DNA of 27,298 bases from Rhodospirillum sp. UBA1311 (GCA_002307145.1 DBTR01000077.1:47998-75295); one strand, 5' to 3'. Shown: positions 16,764 to 24,556, counted from the first letter of the stretch. Made by a program: numbers and translations. Notes: a model not told the origin generated them from the sequence alone.

Positions 16764-17542
16764 CCCATCCGGCCCCTCATGTGTTGATCCTCGGCGGGCG
16801 CCGCGGCGGCGACGACGCGGTGGCAAGCGTCGCTGGCGTCTCCCACAAGGCCCTGGCGCCGGTGATGGGCGTGCCGATGCTGGCGCGGGTGGTGGCGACG
16901 CTGCGGCAGGCCCTGCCGGGTATCGCGATCGGCATCGCCATCGACCGCACCGACGATATATCGCCGCTGCTCGACCGGCTTGCGGAAGACGGCAAGATCG
17001 TCGTCGTCGAGCCCGGCCCCTCGCCCTGCGCCACGGTGGCGAAGGCGCTGGCGATGCCCGAACTCGCCCAGCCGCTCCTGATCGCCACCGCCGACCATCC
17101 GCTCCTGACCCCGGAGATGGTGCGGCATTTTCTCGACCACGTTCCCGTCGGCATCGACGCGGCGGTCGGACTGGCGACGCGCGAAACGATTTCCGCCAGC
17201 TATGCCTCGCGCCGTACCTATTGGGAATTCCGCGATCGCGCGGTGAGCGGCTGCAATCTCTTCTACCTCGGCCCCAACGCCGCTTCAGTGGTCGCGTTCT
17301 GGCAGCGGCTCGAAAACGACCGCAAGAAGCCGTGGAAAATGGTCCGCCACCTCGGGCTCGCCTCGCTGCTGCTGTTCGTCGCTCGCCGCCTCAAGCTCCA
17401 AGGTGCGCTCGACCGTCTCGGACGGCAGGCCGGCGCACGGGCGGCGGCGATCGACATGCCGTTCGCCGAGGCCGCGATCGACGTCGACCGGCCCGCCGAC
17501 CTCGTGCTTGCGGAACAGATCCTGGCGGCCCGCGCGCGATGA
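16760..17542 (+). CDS. MobA/IspD-like nucleotidyltransferase
   Basis: A 260-residue NTP-transferase-fold protein. The N-terminal loop is LILGGRRGGDD with the lysine in HKALAPVMG, and ATADHPLLTPEM supplies the metal-binding aspartate. The loop departs from the usual GGxSxRxG pattern. The C-terminal third holds a hydrophobic SLLLFVARRLKL segment that may touch the membrane, as in other members of this uncharacterised branch. The substrate is unknown; activation of a headgroup or modification of a sphingolipid intermediate fits the operon, and molybdenum-cofactor work does not. The start is GTG at 16760, overlapping the cerS stop (GTGA). It also overlaps the LptF gene by 4 bp. Confidence 0.75.
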   Translation: MTHPAPHVLILGGRRGGDDAVASVAGVSHKALAPVMGVPMLARVVATLRQALPGIAIGIAIDRTDDISPLLDRLAEDGKIVVVEPGPSPCATVAKALAMPELAQPLLIATADHPLLTPEMVRHFLDHVPVGIDAAVGLATRETISASYASRRTYWEFRDRAVSGCNLFYLGPNAASVVAFWQRLENDRKKPWKMVRHLGLASLLLFVARRLKLQGALDRLGRQAGARAAAIDMPFAEAAIDVDRPADLVLAEQILAARAR

Positions 17543-18720
17543 CCCGCATCGACCGCTACGTCCTGACCGAACTCGGCAAGCGCCTGATCGTCGCGCTCGG
17601 CATCGTCCTGATCTCGCTGGTGGTCGAGCGGGTGCTCCGGCTGTTCGATCTGGTCAGCATGAAGGGCGGACCGATCGACCTGGTCTGGCAGATGGCGCTG
17701 ATGCTGGTGCCGCACTACCTCGGCCTCGCGCTCCCCGCCGGATTCTTCGTCAGTATTTTCCTCAGCATGTCGCGCTTCCACCACGACAGCGAGTTCGACG
17801 CCCTGCTCGCCGCGGGTGTCTCGCCGTCGCGGTTCGCGCGGCCGTTCGTCGCCGCCTCGGTGGTGCTGGCGCTGGTGAGCGTCGGCGTGTTCGGCTATGC
17901 CCAGCCCTATACCCGCTACGGCTACCGCGCGATCATGCACCTGGTGATGAACATCCCCTGGAACGCGCAAATCCCCGAGATGTCGTTCTCCCGCGTCGAG
18001 AAGGACGCCACCGTCACCGCCGACCACACGTCGGCGTCGGGCCAACTCGACAAGGTGTTCGTCCACTATTTCGACAAGGACGCCGAGATCACCATCGTCG
18101 CCGCGCACGGGGTTTTGAGCTTCGGGCCGCTGCGGAGCTATTATCAGCTCGACCTCGCCGACGCGCAGCGGGTCGAGATCCAGCCCGGCCAGCCGCCCTC
18201 GGTCGGGTGGTTCCAGACCCTGTCGGTCCGCCGCCCGATCGCGAGTTCGATCCCGCCGTTCCGCGCGCGCGGCGACGACGTGCGCGAACTCACCCTCGAC
18301 GAACTCGCGGGCAAGGCACCGGACGGAAACTGGACCAAGGCCGAGACCCGCGCCGAGTTCCATTCCCGCGTGGTGCGGTCGCTCTCGGTGGTGTTCCTGC
18401 CGTTCCTCGCGATTCCCCTGGCGCTCGCCTCCCGGCGCACCAAGCGCAGCGCGGGCATCGTGCTGGGCGCGGTGCTGCTGCTGATCACCCACTACACGAT
18501 GCAGACGCTCCAGGGGATGGCGGCGCTCGGACGCGTCCCGGTGATCTCGATGTGGCTCGCGATGGCGGCGTTCGGCACGATCTCGGGCGTGCTGTTCTGG
18601 CGGGCGCAGCGCCATCCGGGCGAGAACCCGCTCGACCCGGCGTTCGTCGCCATCGACCTCGCGTTTTCCTGGGTGCGGGCGCTGGCGGTGGTGGCGTGGC
18701 GCAAGGTGCGCCCGGCATGA
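17539..18720 (+). CDS. lptF: LptF/YjgP-family permease, candidate sphingolipid exporter subunit
   Basis: A 393-residue inner-membrane protein of the LptF/LptG (YjgP/YjgQ) family. It begins with an amphipathic YVLTELGKRL segment and TM1, has further helices including GLALPAGFFVSIFLSMSR, a periplasmic beta-jellyroll of about 190 residues, and closing helices after RRTKRSAG. A tail of about 40 residues extends past the last helix. Canonical LptFG pulls lipopolysaccharide from the inner membrane with the LptB ATPase. Here the pair ends a sphingolipid operon and no other lpt genes are near, so a paralogue moving ceramide-based lipids is likely. It overlaps its neighbours by 4 bp on each side. Confidence 0.87.
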   Translation: MTRIDRYVLTELGKRLIVALGIVLISLVVERVLRLFDLVSMKGGPIDLVWQMALMLVPHYLGLALPAGFFVSIFLSMSRFHHDSEFDALLAAGVSPSRFARPFVAASVVLALVSVGVFGYAQPYTRYGYRAIMHLVMNIPWNAQIPEMSFSRVEKDATVTADHTSASGQLDKVFVHYFDKDAEITIVAAHGVLSFGPLRSYYQLDLADAQRVEIQPGQPPSVGWFQTLSVRRPIASSIPPFRARGDDVRELTLDELAGKAPDGNWTKAETRAEFHSRVVRSLSVVFLPFLAIPLALASRRTKRSAGIVLGAVLLLITHYTMQTLQGMAALGRVPVISMWLAMAAFGTISGVLFWRAQRHPGENPLDPAFVAIDLAFSWVRALAVVAWRKVRPA

Positions 18721-19793
18721 CCCTCACCCGCTACCTCTCGCGCCTGTTCGTGGTCCGCATCCTCGCCGTGCTGGTGGCGATGAGCGCGCTGATCGAACTC
18801 GTCGAAATGCTCGACGCGATGCGCCGCCTGCTCGGCCCCGAGGCGCACTTCGCCAACGTCCTCACCTTCAGTCTGCTGCGCCTGCCGCTCGCGATGGAGC
18901 AACTGTTCCTGCTCGCGATCCTGGTCGGCGCGGTGCTTGCGTTCCGCAGCCTCGCGATGAACAGCGAGATGGCCATCCTGCGTTCCGCCGGGCTCTCGCC
19001 CTACCGCCTGCTGCGCTCGCTGCTGCCGCTCGCGCTGGTGTTGGCGGCGCTCAACTACGTGATGGTCGACCGCATCGCCCCCGCCGCCGAGCGCGCCTTC
19101 GCCCAGTGGTGGGCGACGGTCTCTCCCGACGGCGACGACGACGAGGACGACGGCAAGCAGCGCACCCTCTGGCTGCGTGCGGGCGGCGACATCGTCTCGG
19201 TCGCCAGCATCTCCGACGACGGGCGGCGCCTCGGCGCGGTGGTGATCTATCGCCGCGCGGCGTCCGGGCAATTGACCCAGCGCATCGCGGCCGATTCCGC
19301 CGCCTACGCCAGTGGCCGATGGACCCTCGCAGGGGTGACGATCACCGACCTCGGCGAGGACGGCGCGGCGGCGGAGCACCAAGACGCCCTGCCCTGGCCC
19401 GAAGGCCCCTCGCCCGGCAACCTCAAGGACGTCGCCCATCCGACCGAGCGGATTTCGTCGTCGAAGAGCGCGGAAATCCTTGAAGGCGACCGCTCCGGCG
19501 TCGCCCCCACCGCGCACTACCGCACGATCATCCACAAGTCGTGGCGCGCGCCGCTCCTGCCGCTCCTGATGATCCTGCTGGCGATGCCTGCTGCGGCGGG
19601 CGGGCGGCGGATCGGCGGCATGGCGAAGAGCATGACCCTGAGCCTCCTGACGGGCCTCGCGTACCTGATCCTCGACGGCTTCCTCTCGTCGATGAGCGAA
19701 AGCGGAGCGATGCCGCCCGCGCTCGCGATCTGGGCCGCGCCCGCGATCTTCGCGGCGCTCGGCGGGGCGATCCTGCTTTACGCCGAGGAATAG
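18717..19793 (+). CDS. lptG: LptG/YjgQ-family permease, candidate sphingolipid exporter subunit
   Basis: A 358-residue partner of the preceding LptF-like protein. It has TM1 after LTRYLSRLFVVRIL, a conserved RLPLAMEQLFLLAIL helix, the SEMAILRSAGLSP cytoplasmic coupling region, a periplasmic jellyroll with an acidic insert (GDDDEDDGK), and C-terminal helices starting at APLLPLLMILLAMP. The ATPase that would power the pair is not in the window; an LptB supplied from elsewhere is expected. It starts on the LptF stop codon (ATGA) and is the last member of the overlapping gene chain; 64 bp separate it from the cupin gene, with no terminator seen. Confidence 0.87.
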   Translation: MTLTRYLSRLFVVRILAVLVAMSALIELVEMLDAMRRLLGPEAHFANVLTFSLLRLPLAMEQLFLLAILVGAVLAFRSLAMNSEMAILRSAGLSPYRLLRSLLPLALVLAALNYVMVDRIAPAAERAFAQWWATVSPDGDDDEDDGKQRTLWLRAGGDIVSVASISDDGRRLGAVVIYRRAASGQLTQRIAADSAAYASGRWTLAGVTITDLGEDGAAAEHQDALPWPEGPSPGNLKDVAHPTERISSSKSAEILEGDRSGVAPTAHYRTIIHKSWRAPLLPLLMILLAMPAAAGGRRIGGMAKSMTLSLLTGLAYLILDGFLSSMSESGAMPPALAIWAAPAIFAALGGAILLYAEE

Positions 19794-19857
19794 GGAACCC
19801 GCGCCCGTCACACCGCATTACCCGGCTGTTCTCCACCCTGGACAAGGAGACCGGACG

Positions 19858-20355
19858 ATGCCGCCCCAACCTGAAACCCTGTTTCTCGCCGCCAACGGCT
19901 GGATGCCCAACAGCCCCAGGCCGGTATTGATCTATCGCGGCGCGCTGCCGCCCGGGGGCGACGCCGCCGACGCCGCCGAGGCGATGTTCGCGGCCAACGG
20001 CTGGCCGCCGCAATGGCGCGCCGGAATCTACGACTACCACCACTACCACACCACCACCCACGAAGCCCTCGCGGTCGCGGCGGGCTCGGGTACCCTGATC
20101 CTCGGCGGCCCGGGCGGCGTGGAAGTCGCGGTATGCGCTGGAGACGTTCTGGTTTTGCCCGCCGGCACCGGCCATTGCTGCAAAACTTCCGGCACCGACT
20201 TCCTGGTCGTCGGCGCGTATCCACCCCATGTGGAATGGGACAACCGCCGCGAGGCGCCGACGCAGGAGATGCTGGCGCGCATCGCGACCCTCCCATTCCC
20301 CAAATCCGATCCGGTCGCCGGACCGGGCGGACCCTTGCCCGCGCTCTGGGCCTGA
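19858..20355 (+). CDS. Cupin-domain protein (YjlB-like)
   Basis: A 165-residue single-domain cupin. Histidines cluster in YDYHHYHTTTHEAL, a GGPGG turn follows, and VLVLPAGTGHCC forms the second cupin motif, so a metal site is likely. The closest family I recognise is the uncharacterised YjlB group; the function is unknown. A clear AAGGAG precedes the ATG. It probably continues the transcript of the upstream operon or forms a pair with the aldo/keto reductase 27 bp downstream; there is no sign that it belongs to lipid metabolism. Confidence 0.82.
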   Translation: MPPQPETLFLAANGWMPNSPRPVLIYRGALPPGGDAADAAEAMFAANGWPPQWRAGIYDYHHYHTTTHEALAVAAGSGTLILGGPGGVEVAVCAGDVLVLPAGTGHCCKTSGTDFLVVGAYPPHVEWDNRREAPTQEMLARIATLPFPKSDPVAGPGGPLPALWA

Positions 20356-20382
20356 AGACACTGCTGAAGGAGTTGCATACCC

Positions 20383-21375
20383 ATGGAACGGATCACTCTC
20401 GCCGATTCCGGCGTCGAGACCTCGCGCATCGCCCTTGGCACCTGGGCCATCGGCGGACGGATGTGGGGTGGCACCGACGAGGCCGAATCCATCGCGGCGA
20501 TCCAGGCCGCCGTCGAGCAGGGCGTCACCCTGATCGACACCGCGCCCGCCTATGGCGTCGGACGCTCGGAAGAAATCATCGGCAAGGCGCTGAAGGGCGG
20601 CCTGCGCGCCAAGGCGGAAATCGCGACCAAGGGCGGCCTCACCTTCGTCGACGGCAAGATCCGCCGGGATTCGAGCCCGAAACGGATCCGCGAAGAGGTC
20701 GAAGAGTCGTTGAAGCGCCTCCAGACCGACGTCATCGACCTCTACCAGATCCACTGGCCCGACCACGCGGTGCCGTTCGCCGAAACCGCGCGCGCGCTCG
20801 AAGACCTGCGCAGCGCGGGGAAAATCCGGGCGATCGGGGTGAGCAACTACTCCGCCGAGCAAATGGACGAATTCCGCAAGGGTGCCGAACTCGACACCGT
20901 GCAGCCGCCCTACAACCTGTTCGAGCGGGAAATCGAGGCCGACGTCCTGCCCTACGCCCGTCACGAGCGCCTGACCATCCTCTGCTACGGCGCGCTCTGC
21001 CGGGGAATGCTCGCCGGGCGGATCAGCGCCGCCACCCGGTTCGGCGGCGACGACCTGCGCCAGAACGACCCGAAATTCCAGCCGCCGCGCTTCGCCAACT
21101 ATCTCGCGGCGGTCGAGGAGCTGAAGACCCTGGCGCGCGACCGTTTCGACAAATCGCTGCCCGCGCTCGCGGTGCGCTGGGTCCTGGACCAGGGGCGGAC
21201 GATCGCGCTCTGGGGCGCGCGCCGCCCCGACCAGCTCGCGCCGATGGCGGAAGTCGACGGCTGGCGCATCGACGCGAAGTCGATGATCGAGATCGACGCG
21301 ATCCTCGCGCGGCATGTGCCCGAGCCGATCGCACCGACCTTCATGGCCCCTCCGGCGAACCGCCCGGCGGCCTGA
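20383..21375 (+). CDS. Aldo/keto reductase
   Basis: A 330-residue cytosolic AKR of the YajO/general stress 69 type. The catalytic tetrad is D52 and Y57 (DTAPAYG), K83 (ATKGG) and H124 (QIHWPD). No signal peptide is present, unlike the AKR at 3293. The start has GAAGGAG nine bases upstream. The gene lies 27 bp after the cupin and converges on a metallophosphoesterase. The substrate is unknown; reduction of an aldehyde is the family default. Confidence 0.88.
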   Translation: MERITLADSGVETSRIALGTWAIGGRMWGGTDEAESIAAIQAAVEQGVTLIDTAPAYGVGRSEEIIGKALKGGLRAKAEIATKGGLTFVDGKIRRDSSPKRIREEVEESLKRLQTDVIDLYQIHWPDHAVPFAETARALEDLRSAGKIRAIGVSNYSAEQMDEFRKGAELDTVQPPYNLFEREIEADVLPYARHERLTILCYGALCRGMLAGRISAATRFGGDDLRQNDPKFQPPRFANYLAAVEELKTLARDRFDKSLPALAVRWVLDQGRTIALWGARRPDQLAPMAEVDGWRIDAKSMIEIDAILARHVPEPIAPTFMAPPANRPAA

Positions 21376-21383
21376 CGCGAAGC

Positions 21384-21413
21384 CCGCCTGACCGTCATCC
21401 GGCGGTCAGGCGG
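21384..21413. terminator. Hairpin between convergent genes
   Basis: CCGCCTGACCG and CGGTCAGGCGG form an 11-bp perfect stem with an 8-nt loop, just after the aldo/keto reductase stop. The stop codon of the metallophosphoesterase begins in the loop. There is no T-run on either strand, so it is a strong hairpin rather than a classical Rho-independent terminator. Confidence 0.55.
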
Positions 21414-22495
21414 ACGATCCAGATCTGGTTGCCGACGCCGAGCCGGAGCGGCATGCCCGCCCACAAGCCGACGCCGTTCGACACCAGCAGCCGCATTTTT
21501 CCCACGTCGTACCAACCGCCCGCGTAGCCGCCGTTGGCCGCCGCCGTCAACCTTCGGAACAGCCAGACCTGGCCGCCGTGGGTGTGGCCGGAGACCTGCA
21601 GGTTCACGCCCATCGCCGCCGCCGCCGCCGCGTCGTTGGGGCGATGCGCGAGCAGCAGGCGGAAGGCGTCCTGCTTTGGCGCGCCCGCGAGGGCGGCCTT
21701 GAGGTCGGGGGTCTTGCCCGGGCGGATCGCCCCGACCGGGTCGGCGACCCCGGCGACGGTGACGATCTCGCCGCGCACCCGGATCGTCGCGTGGGCATTG
21801 TAGAGCACCCGCATGCCCATCCGCGCATAAGCGTTGAGCCAGCCCTCGACGCCGTAGATGTATTCGTGGTTGCCGGGCGAGACGAACACCCCGTGCGGCG
21901 CGTCGAGGCGGGAGAGCGGCTCGACGTCGCGCGCCAGCAACGCCTCCGGGCTGTCGACGATGTCGCCCGGCATCGCGATCAGGTCGGGCTTGGCGGCGAG
22001 CGTGCGGTCGACCACCTTGTTCACCCAGCGGCGGCGGAACAGCGGCCCGATGTGGATGTCCGAGAGCACCGCGATGCGCAGGTTCTCAAGCGCGGGCGCA
22101 AGCCCCTCCACCGCCATCGCCACTTCGCGCACCGGCGGCGCGCGCAACGCCTGGCGGATGCCGTAGGCGCTGATCAGCAGTCCCAGCCCCGCGAGGCCGA
22201 GCGCGCGCCAGGTATCGGGCAACTCGGGGCGGAAGATCAGCAGCACGATGTCGGTAAACAGGCTCAGAAGGCCCATCAGCAGCACCCCGGCATGAAGCCA
22301 GGAGCCGAGCAGCAGCATCCGGTCGGACACTGCGATCTCGAAAGTGCGCACCAGGACGACGCGGTTGGCGATCACCACCACCGCGATCCCAAGCAGAATC
22401 CGCGCCCAGATCGGCAGGGGAAGCGGCAGAATCAGGCGGATGTAGACGTAGAGCGCGACGCCGCTCATGGAGGCGGTGAACAGGGGAACGAACAT
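21395..22495 (-). CDS. Membrane-anchored metallophosphoesterase
   Basis: A 366-residue protein with about four N-terminal hydrophobic helices (residues 1-120) and a calcineurin-like phosphoesterase domain. Its metal-site motifs appear in order: SDIHIGP, PGDIVDS, PGNHEY and SGHTHGG. This is the YkuE/YaeI-like layout; relatives act on phospholipid-type or nucleotide phosphates, and the substrate here is unknown. The start at 22495 was chosen over an upstream in-frame ATG (22552) because GAGGAG lies 5 nt before it and the hydrophobic domain begins directly after. Confidence 0.88.
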   Translation of the reverse strand: MFVPLFTASMSGVALYVYIRLILPLPLPIWARILLGIAVVVIANRVVLVRTFEIAVSDRMLLLGSWLHAGVLLMGLLSLFTDIVLLIFRPELPDTWRALGLAGLGLLISAYGIRQALRAPPVREVAMAVEGLAPALENLRIAVLSDIHIGPLFRRRWVNKVVDRTLAAKPDLIAMPGDIVDSPEALLARDVEPLSRLDAPHGVFVSPGNHEYIYGVEGWLNAYARMGMRVLYNAHATIRVRGEIVTVAGVADPVGAIRPGKTPDLKAALAGAPKQDAFRLLLAHRPNDAAAAAAMGVNLQVSGHTHGGQVWLFRRLTAAANGGYAGGWYDVGKMRLLVSNGVGLWAGMPLRLGVGNQIWIVRLTAG

Positions 22496-22566
22496 TCCGT
22501 CTCCTCGAATTCGGGTTCGATCGATATGGGTTGCGGAGGACGCGCTGTCCATGATCTCAAGCGCTG

Positions 22567-22572
22567 ATTATA
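22567..22572 (-). promoter_or_regulatory. Candidate -10 box for the metallophosphoesterase
   Basis: A perfect TATAAT on the minus strand (22572 to 22567) lies about 72 bp before the start codon. No good -35 is visible at normal spacing. The surrounding 22566-22632 is a strikingly AT-rich patch, shared with the divergent promoter at 22601. Confidence 0.4.
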
Positions 22573-22600
22573 CTCATAAATAATGTTGTTTAATTTTCTA

Positions 22601-22629
22601 TTGACACAAATTCAAAGTTATTATGTAAT
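22601..22629 (+). promoter_or_regulatory. Near-consensus sigma-70 promoter
   Basis: A perfect -35 TTGACA (22601-22606) is followed after 17 nt by TGTAAT (22624-22629), one base from the -10 consensus. It is the best promoter in the window. It would start a transcript at about 22636, some 64 nt before the small ORF at 22700. Confidence 0.72.
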
Positions 22630-22699
22630 TTCCACAGCGCCGATTTGAGACCCCAGATTGCGGGCGCTTTACAAAATGCAGCTAAAGCCGGAGTGATCC

Positions 22700-22894
22700 A
22701 TGATGAAGACGAATCCAGCCCGATCCGCAGCCTCTCGCCGCGCCGCCGCCGAGCGCTTCCGCTCCGCCGGAGTGGAACCCCGCCTCGGGGAACTGTGGAA
22801 CGACCCGGTGTTCCAGGCGGTCCTGGCGCGCGACCGCCTTTCGATCGCCGACGTGCGCGCCGCGATCGCGGCCGCCGGAATGCCACGCGCCTGA
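22700..22894 (+). CDS. Small hypothetical protein, 64 residues
   Basis: A 64-residue basic protein beginning MMKTNPARSA, with an arginine- and alanine-rich first third and a second half predicted to be helical (WNDPVFQAVLARDRLSIADV). I do not recognise the family. Several things argue that it is real: GGAG lies 6 nt before the ATG, a near-consensus promoter is 70 bp upstream, and a Rho-independent terminator follows 26 bp after the stop, so it is a complete single-gene transcription unit. No signal peptide or metal motif is visible. A short regulatory or stress-related protein is possible but unsupported. Confidence 0.72.
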   Translation: MMKTNPARSAASRRAAAERFRSAGVEPRLGELWNDPVFQAVLARDRLSIADVRAAIAAAGMPRA

Positions 22895-22920
22895 TCTCCC
22901 GTATCGTTCTCCCAAGACTC

Positions 22921-22949
22921 CCCCGGCGGCTTGCCTCCGCCGGGGTTTT
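22921..22949 (+). terminator. Rho-independent terminator
   Basis: CCCCGGCGG and CCGCCGGGG form a perfect 9-bp GC stem with a 7-nt loop, followed by TTTT. It ends the small ORF transcript and lies 45 bp before the udgX start, so udgX needs its own promoter or depends on read-through. Confidence 0.85.
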
Positions 22950-22993
22950 CTCGTATGCAGGGAACCTCTCCCCAGCAGAGAGATTGATCCGAA

Positions 22994-23608
22994 ATGGACG
23001 CCAGCGCTTTTCTGCCAACCCCTCCCACCCTTGACCGGCTCGCCAGGGCGGCGATCCGCTGCACCGCGTGCCCGCTTTATCGCCATGCCACACAGACGGT
23101 GTTTGGCGAGGGAGAGCCCGGCGCACGGCTGATGCTGGTGGGAGAGCAGCCCGGCGACATCGAGGATCACATCGGCAGGCCGTTCGTCGGCCCGGCTGGA
23201 CGGCTGCTCGACCGCGCCCTCGGACTCGCCGGGATCGACCGCGACGACGCCTATCTCACCAATGCGGTGAAGCACTTGAAATGGACGCCGCGCGGCAAGC
23301 GCCGCATCCACGGCAAGCCCAATGCCGGAGAAATCCGGGCCTGCCGCCCCTGGCTCATCGCCGAGATCGCGGCGGTGAAGCCCGAGGTGATCGTCTGCCT
23401 CGGCGCGACCGCCGCGCAGGCTCTCCTGGGGTCGGACTTCCGCGTGTCGCGGCAGCGTGGCGAATGGATCGACTCGGACCTCGCGCCGCGCGTGATCGCG
23501 ACGGTTCACCCGTCGTCGCTGCTCCGCATACGGGGCGCGGAGGAGCGCGAGGCCGCGCTCCAGGCCTTCGTCGCCGATCTCGCCATGGCCGCCGGAGACG
23601 AAGGCTAG
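22994..23608 (+). CDS. udgX: UdgX-type uracil-DNA glycosylase
   Basis: A 204-residue Fe-S uracil-DNA glycosylase. Motif 1 is GEQPGDIED (50-58), the PFVGPAG loop follows (63-69), and KRRIH (102-106) is the signature insertion of UdgX. In the Mycobacterium smegmatis enzyme the histidine of this loop becomes covalently attached to the deoxyribose after uracil excision; H106 is the counterpart here. HPSSLLR (172-178) is the second active-site motif. Cysteines 23, 26, 117 and 135 fit the four iron-sulphur ligands. The stop overlaps the convergent DUF6496 gene by a few bases. Confidence 0.92.
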   Translation: MDASAFLPTPPTLDRLARAAIRCTACPLYRHATQTVFGEGEPGARLMLVGEQPGDIEDHIGRPFVGPAGRLLDRALGLAGIDRDDAYLTNAVKHLKWTPRGKRRIHGKPNAGEIRACRPWLIAEIAAVKPEVIVCLGATAAQALLGSDFRVSRQRGEWIDSDLAPRVIATVHPSSLLRIRGAEEREAALQAFVADLAMAAGDEG

Positions 23609-23976
23609 GCCTTCACCGCGCGGGCGAGTTCCGCCTTCGACATCTTCGATCGACCGGCGATCCCCTGGCGCTTCGCCTTGGCGTAAAGCTCTGCCTTGGT
23701 CGGGCCTCCGCCGAGCGTGCGGTCCTGCGCCGCCTTGCCTTCCTTTTCCGCCTGGGCGGTGCGGCCGTGGCGCTCCTTCGACTTGGTGCGCCGCAAGTTA
23801 CGGGCGTTGGTCTTCGGACTTTCCTGGTTGCTGGAACCCGCTTCGCTCAACGCGATCGCGACCGCCTGCTTGCGGCTCCGGACTTTCTTGCCGGTGCTGC
23901 TGCTGAGTTCGCCATGCTTGAACTCGTGCATCACCCGCCCGACGGTTTCCTTCTGCGGTTCGGATTGCTTTGGCAT
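23605..23976 (-). CDS. DUF6496-type small basic protein
   Basis: A 123-residue, very basic protein. The N-terminal half has the DUF6496 pattern (VMHEFKHGEL, GKKVRSRKQAVAIALSEAG). The C-terminal part, TKAELYAKAKRQGI followed by SKMSKAELARAV, looks like a small Rho-N/SAP-like nucleic-acid-binding helix pair. Function is unknown; DNA or RNA binding is plausible from charge and fold. ATG at 23976 is preferred to GTG at 23985 because GGAG stands 8 nt upstream of it. It converges on udgX, overlapping at the stop codons. Confidence 0.8.
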   Translation of the reverse strand: MPKQSEPQKETVGRVMHEFKHGELSSSTGKKVRSRKQAVAIALSEAGSSNQESPKTNARNLRRTKSKERHGRTAQAEKEGKAAQDRTLGGGPTKAELYAKAKRQGIAGRSKMSKAELARAVKA

Positions 23977-24054
23977 GGTTTTCACTCCACTGTTCCTCGC
24001 ATCAATGCGATCCTGGCCGCGATGGTTCCGAGTTCACCGGCCTTGGAGGACACC

Positions 24055-24555
24055 ATGCGCAAGCTCGCCCCCACGTTCGCGATCCTGATCGCCCTCGGCG
24101 TCGCCGCATGCGGCAAGGCCGAGGAACCGTTCTGCCGCGCCGTCGACACCAACCGCAGTTCCTTCCTCGCCGCAACCCAGGTGGAGAACGCCACGGCACG
24201 CGATGCGGCGCTCTCCGGCGCGGTCGCCGAAGGACGCGAGCGCCTCGTCACGGCGGTCGCCGACGGCGCGATCAAGGACTGGCACGGCACGGTCGCCGCC
24301 GCCAACACCGACATCAGGGGCCTCGGCCTGATCAAAATTTCGCTTCCCTGCAAGGCAACCCTGATCGCGGGCGAGATCGCGCCCGATTCCAAGCTCTACG
24401 CCGGAATGACGAAGTTGAAGGCGGGCGACGCCGTGACCTTCGCCGGGTCGTTCGTCCCTGCCCCGACGGGCACGCGCTACCTTGAAATCTCGTTCACCCA
24501 GAACGGCATGATGACCGACCCGGAATTCATCATCCGCCTCGCCGCGATCCGCTGA
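24055..24555 (+). CDS. Putative lipoprotein, function unknown
   Basis: A 166-residue protein with a lipoprotein signal: basic start, hydrophobic core and the lipobox VAAC, giving C19 as the lipidated cysteine. The mature part has two further cysteines (EPFCRAV, LPCKAT) that could form a disulphide, and a beta-rich C-terminal half ending LEISFTQNGMMTDPEF. I do not recognise a named family. The ATG has GGAGG 7 nt upstream. It is separated by a single base from the next gene, so the two are probably co-transcribed. Confidence 0.82.
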   Translation: MRKLAPTFAILIALGVAACGKAEEPFCRAVDTNRSSFLAATQVENATARDAALSGAVAEGRERLVTAVADGAIKDWHGTVAAANTDIRGLGLIKISLPCKATLIAGEIAPDSKLYAGMTKLKAGDAVTFAGSFVPAPTGTRYLEISFTQNGMMTDPEFIIRLAAIR

Positions 24556-24556
24556 C

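Noticed and set aside
22496..22699. AT-rich patch as a replication origin or mobile-element scar
   Set aside because: No repeats, DnaA-box cluster or terminal inverted repeats; divergent promoters explain the composition.
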